From: Sparassis latifolia
Lineage: Eukaryota > Basidiomycota > Agaricomycetes > Polyporales > Sparassidaceae
Reading direction: 5' to 3'
Length of the DNA: 64,000 nucleotides
Assembly (NCBI GenBank): GCA_018466975.1
Contig: CM031560.1
Span: forward strand, 620,001 to 684,000
Below, in pieces: positions 12,206 through 23,640 of the stretch (the first letter of the stretch is position 1; every line of letters begins with the position of its first letter). A model generated the notes under the pieces. That model searched no databases. It was given only the letters and a program-made list of their open reading frames with translations, and was not told the origin of the DNA. Made by a program: the position numbers and the translations under genes.

Positions 12206-12675
12206 ACCATCACTGTTCTCCATCCTCACATGGTCCTCCACAGCCCGTCTTACCAATGCACCACATCACGGTTAAGCCATACGGTGGAACGGTCGGTACA
12301 TGCAATGCAGGTTCCACTTCATCGACAGAGTGGAAGAAGCCGACAACTGAATGATCATTGCCAAAGAAACGGGTTTCGTTAAGGCATGCGGGGCCGCACC
12401 TGAAGAAGTTGAGCTCACCTATCCGTTCGGTGGTCCATGCTGCAGGATGAATGGCGAAATCATATCCCCTGGTGCGATATTTGGTGAGTGCAGTATTTTC
12501 ATTGACACCCATGTTGATACGGGTAAGAATGCCGTGTTTTGCAAAAGTGAGAGACAGCTGTGGTGCCCCAGATTGTAATACAATGCCCTCACAAAGGTGT
12601 TGTGTATAACGTGACCACCTTGTAATTCCTTGTAATTCATTGTGCTACAATTAACAATTGACAAAAGACAGTGTC

Positions 12676-12760
12676 CACAGCAGGAATTGAACCCTGAACC
12701 TTATGGAGTTTTGACACTTTATTACAATGACTGGTGTTTTAGACCACTAAACCATATATT
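12676..12760 (-). other. tRNA-like segment (A and B box) in left arm of the palindrome
   Basis: Read on the minus strand it has an A-box-like tggtttagtggt, an anticodon-loop-like attgtaa (TGT, threonine-like) and a B-box-like ggttcaattcc with a T-stem (cagg/cctg). The acceptor ends do not pair, so it is not a functional tRNA. It resembles the tRNA-derived head of a SINE. Its internal promoter would read outward, away from the palindrome centre. Confidence 0.6.
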
Positions 12761-13231
12761 CTTGTAATGTTATATCTTACAATCAGATATAAGTGCTTCT
12801 TCTTATATTATATATAAATTAAAGTACCCTATATTAAGTCTTTAACTAAACAATGATATAAGTGGTTTCTATAATAGAGTTATAACTGATTAAATTTGTA
12901 AATAGTGTATAGAACTTTTAAATTAGCTGTTTAAAATTAGTAATTGTAGAGAGCTCTGACTTATTAAAAGTAAGTTGAATATGTGGAAGGTTATAGTATA
13001 GTCACAGAATATTTATAACAAAGTTCTAAATTTATAAAAAGAATTATTTAACTAATTTTAATCAGTTAATTTAAAAGTTTTAAACAGTATTTACAAATTT
13101 AATCAGTTATAACTCTATTATAGAAACCACTTATATCATTGTTTAGTTAAAGACTTAATATAGGGTACTTTAATTTATATATAATATAAGAAGAAGCACT
13201 TATATCTGATTGTAAGCTATAATATTACAAG

Positions 13232-13320
13232 GATATATAGTTTAGTGGTCTAAAGCACCAGTCATTGTAATAAATTGTTAAAACTCCACAAGGTTCAGGG
13301 TTCAATTTCTGCTATGGACA
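13232..13320 (+). other. tRNA-like segment (A and B box) in right arm of the palindrome
   Basis: Inverted counterpart of the left copy: A-box tagtttagtggt, anticodon-loop-like attgtaa and B-box ggttcaatttc. The acceptor stem is not formed. The predicted polymerase III direction is outward, so the two copies point away from each other. Confidence 0.6.
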
Positions 13321-14215
13321 CTGTCTTTTGTCAATTGTTAATTGTATTACAATGAATTACAAGGAATTACAAGGTGATCATATTATACACAACACTTTGG
13401 ATTCCTTGTGGGGACATTGTATTACAAGAGGAGGCACCACTGGTGTGAGAGAGGGATAAGCACATCCAAATGAGTCTGCACTGATGAAGTTTATGACAAG
13501 AGTAGACCAAAAGTGTGGAATAGAATAGATTGCAGAATCGGCACGACTGTGAATGATTTTGATGACTGCTTTTCCTGTAGTGACTTGGGCTATTTGACAA
13601 ATGGCACGGTCATTGTCGTAGCGTTGACTGTTTCCGGTGATGTCGATATCGAAGTGTCGGAACTGCGTTCTGAGGTGGTGGAGAATGTTTTCCCATTAGT
13701 TGTGGGCAACATATAGGTCGAGATCCTTTGGAGGCCACGAAGCAGAGCACTCAAGGAACCATAGCGCGGCTGATCTGGAGATAACACTTTCGGTCAATCG
13801 CATTACAACTTTGAATAGCTGGACATCTGCCGCAGGCATAAAATGCGATAGCAGTGCCGTGAGAGTGCGATCGAGTTCCCGGTTGACTTCTTGTCGAGCA
13901 CCACTTGTAGTCTTTGCCCAGCCAAGTAAGGTAGGCATGTCAGATCATACAAGTAGCGCATGAACAAATTTGATGTCAACGGGCAATTGCGCGATGAGGC
14001 TGTATGTAATATTAGCAAATAGTATGAGAGTATGGCAGATAACGGCTCACTTTTGTATAAGCATCGATCTGGTGATAGTAGGTTCATCATCAACATTGAT
14101 GTCAAGGCTACAGGAGATAGACAATGAGAAAATACACATTTGGAGTGAGGAAACACACTAACTCGTCTACAGGTTCGGTGACACGTGAAAATGTGCCCAG
14201 ATCACGGTGTTTGAA

Positions 14216-14791
14216 TCTGGAGAATAGCAACACATTAGTGGGGGGGGGAGTTTATGACTGTGGAATATCAGGTACTTTGGTACGTTGTCAGACATGAACA
14301 GGGATACAGCTTGGAGAAAGAAAAGAAAAGGGAGGACTAAAGGGGGTAGAAGTACTTTTGTCAGAAGTGAAAGAGATTTGATTGGTGGCGTGAAATGTGT
14401 GGATATATTGAGGTTCAGTTCGATCATGGGTATATCTGAGCTCAAATTTGAAAGCAGTTATTGATCACACATCGGCGCAAGATTGGTTTTCTCGGTGGTA
14501 GAGATGATCTGTGTGGTTGAGAACCATGTGAGCTTGGGGAGGCCAAATGAGATTGATATGTATAGATTCAATGGGTGGTGTGGTTAAGTACTGCTCTTCC
14601 ATTGGCGCTTCTCCGCTCTGGGACACCTCATCGACAGTGTAGCTTCTGCTCACGCAGAGGTGATCCAGATATTTATTAAAATGCCTGTCCATTCCAACAC
14701 GCAGTGAGTATTTAGTACAATGTGATGCTAATGAGTACTTCACATTGTTGTCAGGTTTTCATTGGAAATTTGCTGAGAGGTCTGTGAGCAA
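14216..14791. other. Region between divergent nucleotidyltransferase-like paralogues
   Basis: Contains minus-strand frames at 14167-14445 and 14465-14743. They may include upstream exons of the minus-strand pseudogene (for example a piece reading FKHRDLGTFSRVTEPVDEL near 14155-14215), but no complete exon chain could be built. A G-run of 10 lies near 14240. Confidence 0.35.
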
Positions 14792-15574
14792 ATGGACCTG
14801 AAATCACTCTTGCAATGGCACGGGTGCTCCTCAGTAACACTCGATGTTGGCAATCAGGAGTTATCGAGTTCCTTCCATCATATTCTGGAGGCATATATTG
14901 CGGATACAGTGGGCTTCCATCATGCTATGAGGTCCATGGGATCTGTGGTTGGCGGTCCGGCAGCTCTTCAGTTTGTAGACCGTGAGGCGACATGGGTACC
15001 TTTGTGGCTGGATGTAATCGCTCCCAGGAGTTGTTCAAAGATGTTCGTGGCATATCTGAATTGGTGAAAAGAAGGCTGAGTTGCAAAGGAAATCAAGTAT
15101 TGTTAGCACATCATACGGGTAATAGGAATTTTGACTACAAGCGTTGTTCATACCAGGCACAGTGACGTACACATTCACACCAGCATGGCACCGACTGCAC
15201 TTTATCCTATTGCTCGGATGCCCTCTACGGTGCTGATGAACTTCATTGCATCAAACCGCTTTATGGTTGCATATCCAGCACTCACATTGACTCATTGCAG
15301 TATCATGACATGGAGGCCAACAGATCCATTCAGAAATTTGTATGAGATGGAGACCACACTCAGTTTGAGTGCTCGTGAATACAATATTGGATTGCATGCT
15401 AATGCTTGGTTAGGCGCTGCACAGTTGGGAGTAATGAGGTGCTTTCGATGGAACTGCATTAATCAGGAGCGGTTCTTTGGCGATTGTGGCTGTCTCATGG
15501 TGGATTTGAAGACAGAGGATGGGGATCCTCCGGCTTCACCAGGGATTAGTCTTCCATATGGGTATTCAATCTGA
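14792..15574 (+). pseudogene. Second nucleotidyltransferase-like gene copy, degenerate core
   Basis: Two frames, 14792-15067 and 15131-15574, are separated by about 60 bp that could be an intron. The first contains SVVGGPAALQFVDREATWVP, then LWLDVIAP, aligning with the GS.ALWFLE...DLDLYV core of the neighbouring minus-strand pseudogene. The second contains MPSTVLMNFIASNRFMVAYP and INQERFFGDCGCLMVDLKTE, matching that pseudogene's STLVINFIS...AYPSLT and LNETRFFGN. The two loci are therefore paralogues in divergent orientation. Here the catalytic DLD is replaced by WLD, so activity is doubtful. Whether it is expressed cannot be judged. Start and exon borders are uncertain. Confidence 0.55.
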
Positions 15575-16559
15575 TGGCGTGTTGGGGGGAGAACATTGCA
15601 ATGTTCACTGTCGGTGGGTGTGTCATCTGATATTTGATAGTGTAGTGCTTTTTATCGGTGGATTGTAGTATAGGATCGGTGGTCTTTCATGATGTAAATA
15701 ATAGCATACACAGCACAAGAGCACATGCGTAAATGAATCTTCAGTTGCTTCACCTGTGGGAGTGTGAGCACACAGAAAAGATCTTTTCGAGACTTTTGAC
15801 CTAATGAAGAATGAATAGAGATAAATAATTTAACTTACTTGCATGAGTTATTTCAGTTCCATTTGGGAGAACTCTAGGTTGTTGTAGCACCACAGAAAGA
15901 ATACAGGCAGATGCTTGAAATAGGGATCGATGACAAACACAGTGCACAATTTGCTAGGGTGTAAAAAAATAAGAGGCCGAGACAGTAGATGATTCAGAAA
16001 TGATCGGATGAGAAAGTTGGCTTAATGATAGCGCAGAAACCTTGTTTGGAACATATGTGGACATTTTTAAGAAGAATACTAACAATCGTGATCGGATACT
16101 CACTATATATGAGACAGGGTACAGAAGAAATTAAGAAGATTTGTGAACATAGATTGTGGAAACATAATTCAAGGGGGAGGCAGCGAGATGAACAACATGG
16201 TATTGGAAGATTATCGGAGGGGCTTACCCAGCTGCGATAGAGTAAGTGTGGAGTGGGATCACTCAGATTGTCATGTTCGTACACTGCATTGTGAAAAGGG
16301 GCAGACAGAAGTATACAAATAACTTAGCATCAGGTAGTTCTGGTCAGACAATAGTGGTGTTACCGATCCAGATGAAGTATTAGTGTCGGGTTGGGTTCAG
16401 TCAGATTTTAGGTGTTTCTTACTAACATTCTTCTAGCGAGGACAGTACAATGCATTGGTAAGGTGTGAGGTTCAGGTTCGGAGTATAACACCGAGCAGTG
16501 CAGCATTGAAGAGCAATGAGGAGATGATAAAAGACAGTTGAGCGATCTGAGTGAGGGGA
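15575..16559. other. No supported gene
   Basis: AT-rich, with many stops on both strands. Two overlapping short frames (15994-16284 minus, 16025-16240 plus) show nothing recognisable. Confidence 0.45.
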
Positions 16560-17845
16560 GAGTGTATGACGACTGTCCCATTCAATTTCATTACTACAAT
16601 GGTTGAAAGTGCTAGGTGAGCATCGACCGAGTCATTTATACCATAGCGTGTACTTAGTGTATGTTTATTTTCAGTTCACGCAAGCATAGCCGTGAAGAGA
16701 ACGAGGCAAGCAGTGGAAAGAAGAGGAAGCAGTAGGGAATTCTGGTAACAATCTTGTATTACGCTTATTTGATTTGGTTGGTTAATGCAGGACTTCTACC
16801 ATTGCTGATGAAGGAGCAAACTGTGACAGTGTTGGGGAAGGTGTAGAGTGCATGAGTGCCGAAAATCGAAGGTGAGCCGTTTATTACAATATGTATGTAT
16901 GGCTTACATAATTCCTAACGAATTTGAAGCGATAGTAACATCACGAAGTGCAGTGGCAATGAAACAGCAGATCCTACCACCACTGGATTTGTAAGTGTAC
17001 ATATGTTGAATACGAGATCTATATTCAATGGGTTGAATTTGCAGGAGTCTCCTCTGTCGACGATAATACAGCAAACCATGACATAGAGAATGCTTGCAAG
17101 GAAGTCATTCATCGTCCTTATTTTACGCATGAGCTGATCAGGTAGGCTTTTAAAAGATTTTGACCTTTATCTGTCAGTGTCTAAGCAACTACTGTACAGA
17201 CAATTTGCGTCATTCACTGTGTTTTTGGATACAGAGAATGCGCAGTTCTCAGTGCAAAAAATCCCTCATTGTGCTCGTTGGGGTGGTCAACGCAGTTCAC
17301 TGCTGTGCATCAATGAGAACACACCAGTGGTAGTGTGGCTTGTTGGTGAAGCAGAGAAACTGTGGTTTTTTGAACGTTCTGGTCTACCATTTGACCAAGT
17401 GAGTATCGGAGTTAGGCTACTTCACGACGAAGATACTGTGGAGATGGTTCGCTTATTAAAGAGGCTATTATCTCCTTCCGTGGTGAGCATTTTGTTTCAG
17501 TTCTTGCATGATTCATTATTCAAATGTTGTAACTGATAATGCAGCGCCGCAATCGGAGTTAGTCATGAGTGCTAGTTGCTTCATGAACGAGCGGACTCGT
17601 GGTAAGGGACATGCAAATGTACGTATATCATTTTCTCCTGTTGGAATATGTCTGTAACTCATGCATCAAATAGGTTATCCCATTTCGGCATGTCTACAAT
17701 GCAAAAGAGGCATTTACTGTTAAGAAAGACATGGAACGGATGAGTGTGGCATCGTTGCTCCTGAATGATGTCGTTCTTGTGGAAGCACATATTCGACAAT
17801 TCGTGCCAAAAGAAGTCACGGTATCATCATCTTCAAAATGAGCAG
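16560..17845 (+). CDS. Hypothetical multi-exon protein, unknown family
   Basis: A series of donor/acceptor pairs with short introns is visible on the plus strand: donors gtgagc near 16615, gtgagc near 16872, gtaagt near 16991, gtaggc near 17141 and gtgagc near 17481, with matching ...cag or ...tag acceptors. The clearest exon (about 17201-17480) encodes RQFASFTVFLDTENAQFSVQ, then HCARWGGQRSSLLCINENTP and VVVWLVGEAEKLWFFERSGL. A later exon (about 17673-17841) encodes VIPFRHVYNAKEAFTVKKDM and RMSVASLLLNDVVLVEAHIR before a stop. Upstream exons are short and polar. One exon near 17547 is not open in the expected phase, so the gene may be damaged. I recognise no domain. Confidence 0.45.
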
Positions 17846-18278
17846 GTGTGAAAACATGCACAGATTGGGAGGTGTGGAGAGTGAAGTTGGATCTGCTAAG
17901 TATTTCGCAACTCTTCACTGCACTGGACATCGGTCCTGCAGAGGTGCCAGTGCCGAGTCTAAAAAGGGGAAAAATGTGATCTACATCACGCGGTAGTATA
18001 GTATAGCTGTGGTAGTATAGCAAACTGATATTAGCGAATTCAGAATTAGGTTTTTTTTTTCTATAGCAAAAGCTGCATTTTCTGACATAAGTGATAGGTA
18101 GACAATTATCAGCGAGCAATAAGCAGCGGTGCGACTCTAGTGGTGAATCTGTCAACCATTCGGGCATAGATCGTTCACGTGTCTTCGGTTCTCGTAGTAT
18201 GCAGCTGGAGCTGATGTAAAATATATAAGGCAGTCATGGAAGACAGAGAATAATGAATCTTGCTACTGGTACTTGAGT

Positions 18279-19500
18279 ATGTCATTCATCAGTGACGGTA
18301 AGAAATTGACACATTGCTTGATCGAAACGTTATATACTGACAAATGACATGTCTATATAGAGCGGGAGGCCTTGCTCGAGATTTGTGGCCCCAAGAAATT
18401 GGATGACCAAATAGAGATAGTCGCACTATCAATGATCTTCAAAAGTGGCAGCTGGTCCTCATACAAAAGTGATAGTTTGTACGATTGGGCTCAGGTGATC
18501 AAGAAATTGGACGGTGGCGATCTGATCAGACAACATGATTTGATACATGATGCTGAGCCTGATTTGTTGATGACGAACCATGTGGAGCAAGTGGAAGACA
18601 ATTAGATGGTCGCAGTGCAGCTGCAAGGTTTCGTTTAGAGAATCAACATAACTGCACTGGGAAACTGGAATGAGTGAGTACATATACATACTAGATATGT
18701 TGACCATTAAACATGTTCTGTTCAGGCAGCAGGAAGACGCAGCAAAGGCAGTTCAATTCCTCGTTCTCAATGGCAGAGGTTGTGAAGAATCATTTCAGTT
18801 TGAAAAGAAGACATTATCTGCACTTCGGTCATTAATTTGCCGTTACTTGGCCTGCGATGAGCAAAATCAACTAGTAGCCAATAACAGAGCAGATATTCGC
18901 CTGCAGCAGAGAGTATTTACCAGGGTGAGCTGTACTTCTTTTTGTGTTTGCACATCTACTACACAGAATATTGTGAACTAAAGTCATGAAATAGATCAGA
19001 CCGACATATTGTTCTGGTAGCGTGTTACGATCACGCGATGTTCCAACAGGTAAAGTCCTGGTGAATGCAACACTTGTGGAGGGTTACATCGAAAGTGAAA
19101 GTCGGAATACAAAACACGGATGGCAAGTTAGTTTACTGCAATCTGATTAGCATCGGCATCAGCGATTTTGTTGATGTTGCTGCTACTGCTGTGTACTGAA
19201 GGGGTGGAAAACATGTAGTGCAAGTGCATTTCGTGATGCAGGATGTGGTACAGTTGTTATCTGCTTCGCAAACCAAGGTTAGTACGATGCGATCAAACAG
19301 TTGTTGTATGAACTAAAAATTGCGCGTTATTGTTTGCGCAGGACTTTCGGTCATCAATCTCTTCGTTACCATCCATCAATCATGATGAAGCTGGGCAAGC
19401 CCAGTCTGTGCCAAGTGTTCATTTGTGGATCGACACGGGCTTATTCAGTGCACATGAAGGAGATCTCAGCCTAGAGCATATGAGTGGAGTGGAATTATGA
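18279..19500 (+). CDS. Hypothetical multi-exon protein, unknown family
   Basis: A 19-nt first exon (18279-18297, MSFISD) joins in phase across a 63-bp intron to an exon starting at 18361 that reads EREALLEICGPKKLDDQIEI, then VALSMIFKSGSWSSYKSDSL and VIKKLDGGDLIRQHDLIHDA, with a stop at 18605. Farther on, 18726-18925 encodes QQEDAAKAVQFLVLNGRGCE and SALRSLICRYLACDEQNQLV and ends at a gtgagc donor. A next segment near 18995-19190 begins IRPTYCSGSVLRSRDVP. These could be one gene with alternative splicing or two fragments, since the junction at 18600-18726 is not resolved. The 3' part stops about 40 bp before the left end of the giant inverted-repeat structure. Function unknown. Confidence 0.42.
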
Positions 19501-20469
19501 GAAAAGGTGTCTGCCAGAAACTCGTACTGATATGTTCAAACTTGTGGAGAGTGGGCCATTGCTTTGCATGGCAGGAACGATTCCTGAGGTTCTGTGTTCC
19601 TCTCTTTCTCTCATCATCTAATTGTTTTCACATACTTTAATCATTTTGTATTACTCCTTAGTAGTTGATTACTTGTGAAGAATGATCCATTGCATTGCAT
19701 AGCATGTTGTATTTTTATTAGGTATTTATGTCAAGGTTTCATCATTCATATTCACTTAAAACAGTCACTTTAGGTGAAAATCTAGTACAATTTGATGTTA
19801 TACTAATAAGTATAAAGAATGCAAGTCTTTCTTGTTAGAGTATAATTTTTGGTACCTCTGAAACTCTGTTTTTATTCGAAATGAAATTATATAAAAATTC
19901 ATGTTATATCGATAGCAAAAAGAAATAAAGTATTAGAATGACTTATAATATTATTTAGATACTCTAAGTATCATTAACAACTGCATTACAATATTTTAGT
20001 ATGCTGTTCATCTAATATTTTACTTACAAATATTTGGTAGCAGTACTGCAATAGTCCAGCATGTCATCTATATGTCTATACAAAAAAGTTACAAGAAAAT
20101 GCCACTGCTGTTTAAATGAAAGCATTATAATAGTCTATAATGTTATTCAATAACTGGTGTATTGCTTAGTAATATATAGTACCAATATTATACTTATAAC
20201 TTACTTATAAGATGTCACCTGATTGTAGTTTATAAAAATATTATAGCAATGTATTAGAGTATGCAACACACTTTATAACAATAATATGTTATGTTATCAC
20301 ATGAGTCTTATATGTCAGTTGATATTAAAGTATAATGTAAATCATTATTTATTTATAGCTGCCTGATAATAGTTTAACATATTACTAAGTATCTCAGAGT
20401 AGGATTATTTAAAACATGGCTTTAAAATGATATTACTCTGTTCTTTTATCAAAACAACATAAGAATGTT

Positions 20470-21350
20470 ACTAAAAATTGTTAGTACACCTCTCCTTAAA
20501 AGCACCTTCAAAATTGCTTTCAAATGATACTACTATGTGGTTCTGCAAAAACTATATAAAAATATAACCAAAAAGTGACTAGTATGCATTCTTCAAGACT
20601 CAGCCAAAAAATGGCTTTAAAATGACAATATATGTCATTTCACAAAAAGTGAATAAGCAATTACTAAAAAGTAACTAGCATGTATTCTAAAAGACTGAGC
20701 TGAAAAATGGCTTCAAAATGATATTACTATGTCATTTTATAAAATCTATATAAAACTATAACTAAAAAGTGATTGGTATGCATTCTAAAAGACTCGGCTG
20801 AAAAGTGGCTTTAAAATGATATTACTATGTGATTTTGTAAAAAGTATATAAAAACATTACCAAAAAGTGACTAGCACTGGATGCAATTTCTAATAACTTG
20901 GGAAGACTATGCAAAATTTATTTGAAAGATAGAGTGAATAAATTTAGTGTAAGTTGCACCGCTTAGGAGAGACTTATCTGAAAGTTATCCTAGAAATGGA
21001 AAACTTATTATGAAGTTATTTCTACTTCAGGATAGGTTTCAAATAACTTTCAGATAAGTCCCTTGTGAGCCATGCCACTTACACTAAACTTATTCACTCT
21101 ATCTTTTAAATAACATTTGCATACTCTCGCCAACTTATTGGAAATTGCATGCAGTGTAGTATGCATTTCAAAAAAATGGGCTTCAAAATGGCTTCAAAAT
21201 GATACTACTATGTTGTTCTGCAAAAAGTATATAAAAACATTACTAAAAAGTGACTAGTGTGCATTCTGAAAGACTCAGCTAAAAAGTAGCTTCAAAATGA
21301 TATTATCAATTTATAAAATGTATATAAAAATATGACTAAAAAGGCATTCA
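20470..21350 (+). repeat. ~115-bp subterminal repeats, left arm
   Basis: Repeated blocks share aaaatgatattactatgt, tatataaaa, ccaaaaagtgactag and gcattctaaaagactc in the same order. At least five degenerate units are visible, the array being split by the miniature element at 20875-21156. The inverted equivalent lies at 42440-42960. Ordered subterminal repeats can be transposase-binding sites in DNA transposons, which is an inference here. Confidence 0.72.
20875..21156. mobile_element. CACTA-like 282-bp palindromic miniature element
   Basis: Ends are cactggatgcaatttc and gaaattgcatgcagtg (inverted, one mismatch), with inverted similarity continuing inward (for example ggaaaacttatt near the centre, and agataagtc on both sides). 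The trinucleotide TAG flanks both sides (20872-20874 and 21157-21159). CACT.. ends with a 3-bp duplication fit the CACTA/EnSpm superfamily. It is absent from the corresponding place in the right arm, so it inserted after the arms existed. Confidence 0.75.
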
Positions 21351-21989
21351 TTAATATTCAGCTTACAAGAATCACCTTAATAGCCTACAATGTCATGTAC
21401 TTACTCTAAGGTAACTATCTGATAGAACTTTATTGGAATCTTCGATTCTATAGTTATGCCACAATTCTTCTAATATTTCTATACTTTTTTCGGATTTTTT
21501 TCTATGTCATCAGATTTTTCGTATGACATCTAATATTAGTTTGTAAGTGCCTTACAGTAGTCTGACATACTGCCTATCATTTTTAATGGAGATCTTACAA
21601 TGCCCCATAATGTGATCTGGTAATGTTTGGTAAGCTCCTACAATATCTTACTACATAGTTTACTAACTTTTAGCAAGTTGCTCAGTACTCTAATGACCTT
21701 ATAATAGCCTGGTATGGCACCTGGTATTTATTTGTAAGGCCTTATAATAGTCTGAAAGGCCACCTACTATCAGTTTGTAGGTGTCTTACAACAATTTACA
21801 ATGTCATCTACAAAATTCTAATATACCACCTACAAACCATGAATAGTCTATTATATACTTTACTGACTTCTAGTATGTCATATAATAATGTCTGGTAAGC
21901 ATTCTACAATATTCTACTCCACTAAGTAGTATGAGTTTATAAGAGCCTTACATTGGTATACAAATTTATCTACAGACTCTTAATATATA

Positions 21990-22720
21990 AGAATCTCTAC
22001 AAAAAATGACACTAGCAAGTGTGCCTATAAGAATCACTACAAAAATGTTACCAACAAGCCTATAAGAATCACTACAAAAAATGACACCAGAAACTGTTAC
22101 AACTATGTGTCTAAAAGAATCACTACAAAAGATTATGCTAGAAACTGTTACACATGTGCCTATAAGAATCACTACAAAAAATGACACCAGAAACTGTTAC
22201 AACTATGTGTCTAAAAGAATCACTACAAAAAACACCAGAAACTGTTACAAATATGTGTCTAAAAGAGTCACTACAAAAAATGACACCAGAAACTGTTACA
22301 ACTATGTGTCTAAAAGAATCACTACAAAAAATGACACCAGAAACTGTTACAAATATGTGCCTATAAGAACCACTACAGAAAATCACAGGGGAAACTGTTA
22401 CTAATGTGCCTACAAGACTCACTATAAAAAATCTTACCAATGTGTCTATAAAAATCACTACAAAAAATAACAGCAGAAACTGTTACACATGTGCCTATAA
22501 GAACCACTACAAATAACAACCATAGAAACTGTTACTAATGTGCCTACAAGAATCATTACAAAAAATGTCACCAACATGCTGTTATGTGGCTATAAGAATC
22601 ACTACAAAAAATGACGCTAAAAACTGTTACTAATGTGCCTATATGAATCACTACAAAAAATGTTACCAATGTGCATATAAGAACCACTACAAAAAATAAC
22701 ACTAGAAACTATAACCCATG
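21990..22720 (+). repeat. ~50-bp tandem array, left arm
   Basis: Units of roughly 50 bp containing aatcactacaaaaaatgac, agaaactgttaca and gtgyctataagaatc repeat about 13 or more times with variation. Some registers stay open for about 100 codons, but the translation is just the repeat. The inverted right-arm array at 41640-42020 has fewer units. Confidence 0.82.
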
Positions 22721-23536
22721 TGTCTATAGCAACACATCAAAATGTATACAATAAATTATTATTATATTATCTACTAAATCCTAGTATCATCTAATAATGT
22801 GTAGTAGGTGTTCTACAATGTTCCACTAGATATTGATAACAGTCTACAAAGTCGCCTACTAACTCCTCTACCAACTCCTAGTGTGCCATTTAATAATGTG
22901 TAGTAAGTGTCCTACAACATCCCACTATACATTGATAAGTTGTGTGGGTTGATAAGGGCCACATTATTAAATAGTCTACAAAGTTGCCTACTAACTCTTA
23001 GTATATTGCCTAGCAATGTTCAGCAAGTCAACAACACCCAATGATACTGACTCCTAATATATTTTGTAGTATGAGTTTGTAATGAGCTTACAATAGTCGG
23101 AAGTGTTACCTGGCATCATTTTGTAAGAATCTTCAGTAACCTTCAATAGTCTCTAGTAATTTCTTGTAAGTGTCCTAGTGAACATGTGACCCTACAATAG
23201 TGAGATATGTCATCTAGTGTCACTTTGTAAGATGCTTACAATAGCCTACAAAGTGTTGTATTGACTCCTAGTATGTCTAGTAGTGTTTAGGAAGCCTGTT
23301 TCAATGCCTCATTATACCATCTCTTGAATTCTATTACACCCTCTAGTATTGGTTTGTATGGCCTTACAATATTCAAATATGTCATCTAGTGTGGATGTGT
23401 AAGGACTTTACAATGGCTTACAACATTGTCTAGTTGCATCTACAAGTCTACTATCATCAAAAGGCCATGCCATAATTTTCCTGGTATTTCTGCGATTTTT
23501 TTGCATTTTATTCTGCATGTTTGTCTTCAGCCACAC

Positions 23537-23640
23537 GTCACATGGCCTGCAGGTCACGTTTCCCGCTGTATGGAACATTAAGCGCCCTAGAGCGCTTAAC
23601 GTTTCGTACGGCAGGAAACGTGACTCGGGTGGCACGTGAC
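23537..23640. repeat. 104-bp near-perfect palindrome (GTCAC-ended miniature element)
   Basis: Begins gtcacatggcc and ends ggcacgtgac. Internal inverted pairs include gtcacgtttcc/ggaaacgtgac and ttaagcgc/gcgcttaa around position 23588. I find no equivalent in the right arm. Related sequences occur at 29497-29578 and 29579-29627, so it looks like a small repeat family. Confidence 0.7.

Larger units (their letters stand above)
12555..13444. mobile_element. hAT-like 890-bp palindromic (fold-back) element
   Basis: The two halves are near-perfect inverted repeats around a centre near 13000. For example, agtctttaactaaacaatg at about 12838 recurs reverse-complemented at about 13140-13160. The ends are cagctgtggtgcc on the left and ggcaccactggt on the right, resembling hAT termini (CAG..GTGG). 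The octamer GTGAGAGA flanks both sides (12547-12554 and 13445-13452), matching the 8-bp duplication of hAT elements. No protein is encoded, so it is non-autonomous. It interrupts the nucleotidyltransferase-like pseudogene exactly at the codons for SLT. If the right end is placed 2 bp earlier, at CACTG, the flanking octamers match 7 of 8. Confidence 0.82.
12210..14215 (-). pseudogene. Nucleotidyltransferase-like gene, two stops and split by a transposon
   Basis: The minus-strand frame from about 13975 reads PVDIKFVHALLV, a stop, then SDMPTLLGWAKTTSG and VISRSAALWFLECSASWPP followed by KDLDLYV. This is a GS..AL..L...DLDLYV pattern like the GS...DxD core of minimal nucleotidyltransferases, and I recall it as recurrent in agaricomycete genomes. 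After a second stop (about 13694) the frame continues WENILHHLRTQFRHFDIDI, then SIPHFWSTLVINFIS and YPSLT. There it is interrupted by the 890-bp element, resuming at about 12540 with SLTFAKHGILTRIN, ENTALTKYRTRGYDF and NETRFFGN, ending at 12210. Both stops can arise by one C-to-T change. A short upstream exon (SLDINVDDEPTITRSMLIQK) ends at a good donor near 14050. Function in fungi is unknown to me. Confidence 0.66.

Noticed and set aside
12676..13320. Two functional tRNA genes
   Set aside because: A and B boxes and loop-like parts are present but the acceptor ends do not pair and the anticodon stem is broken, so these are tRNA-derived parts of a mobile element.
13694..13976. Repeat-induced point mutation (RIP) signature
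   Set aside because: Only two C-to-T-type stops were noted. No systematic dinucleotide bias could be measured by eye, and RIP is not generally established in this group.
21966..22458. Open frames of 73-107 codons on both strands, and the similar frames at 41628-42036
   Set aside because: They are direct translations of the ~50-bp tandem arrays, whose unit length in some registers is a multiple of three, not genes.
21990..22720. CRISPR-like repeat-spacer array
   Set aside because: The ~50-bp units are tandem with degenerate differences throughout, lack constant repeats with unique spacers, and the genome is eukaryotic.
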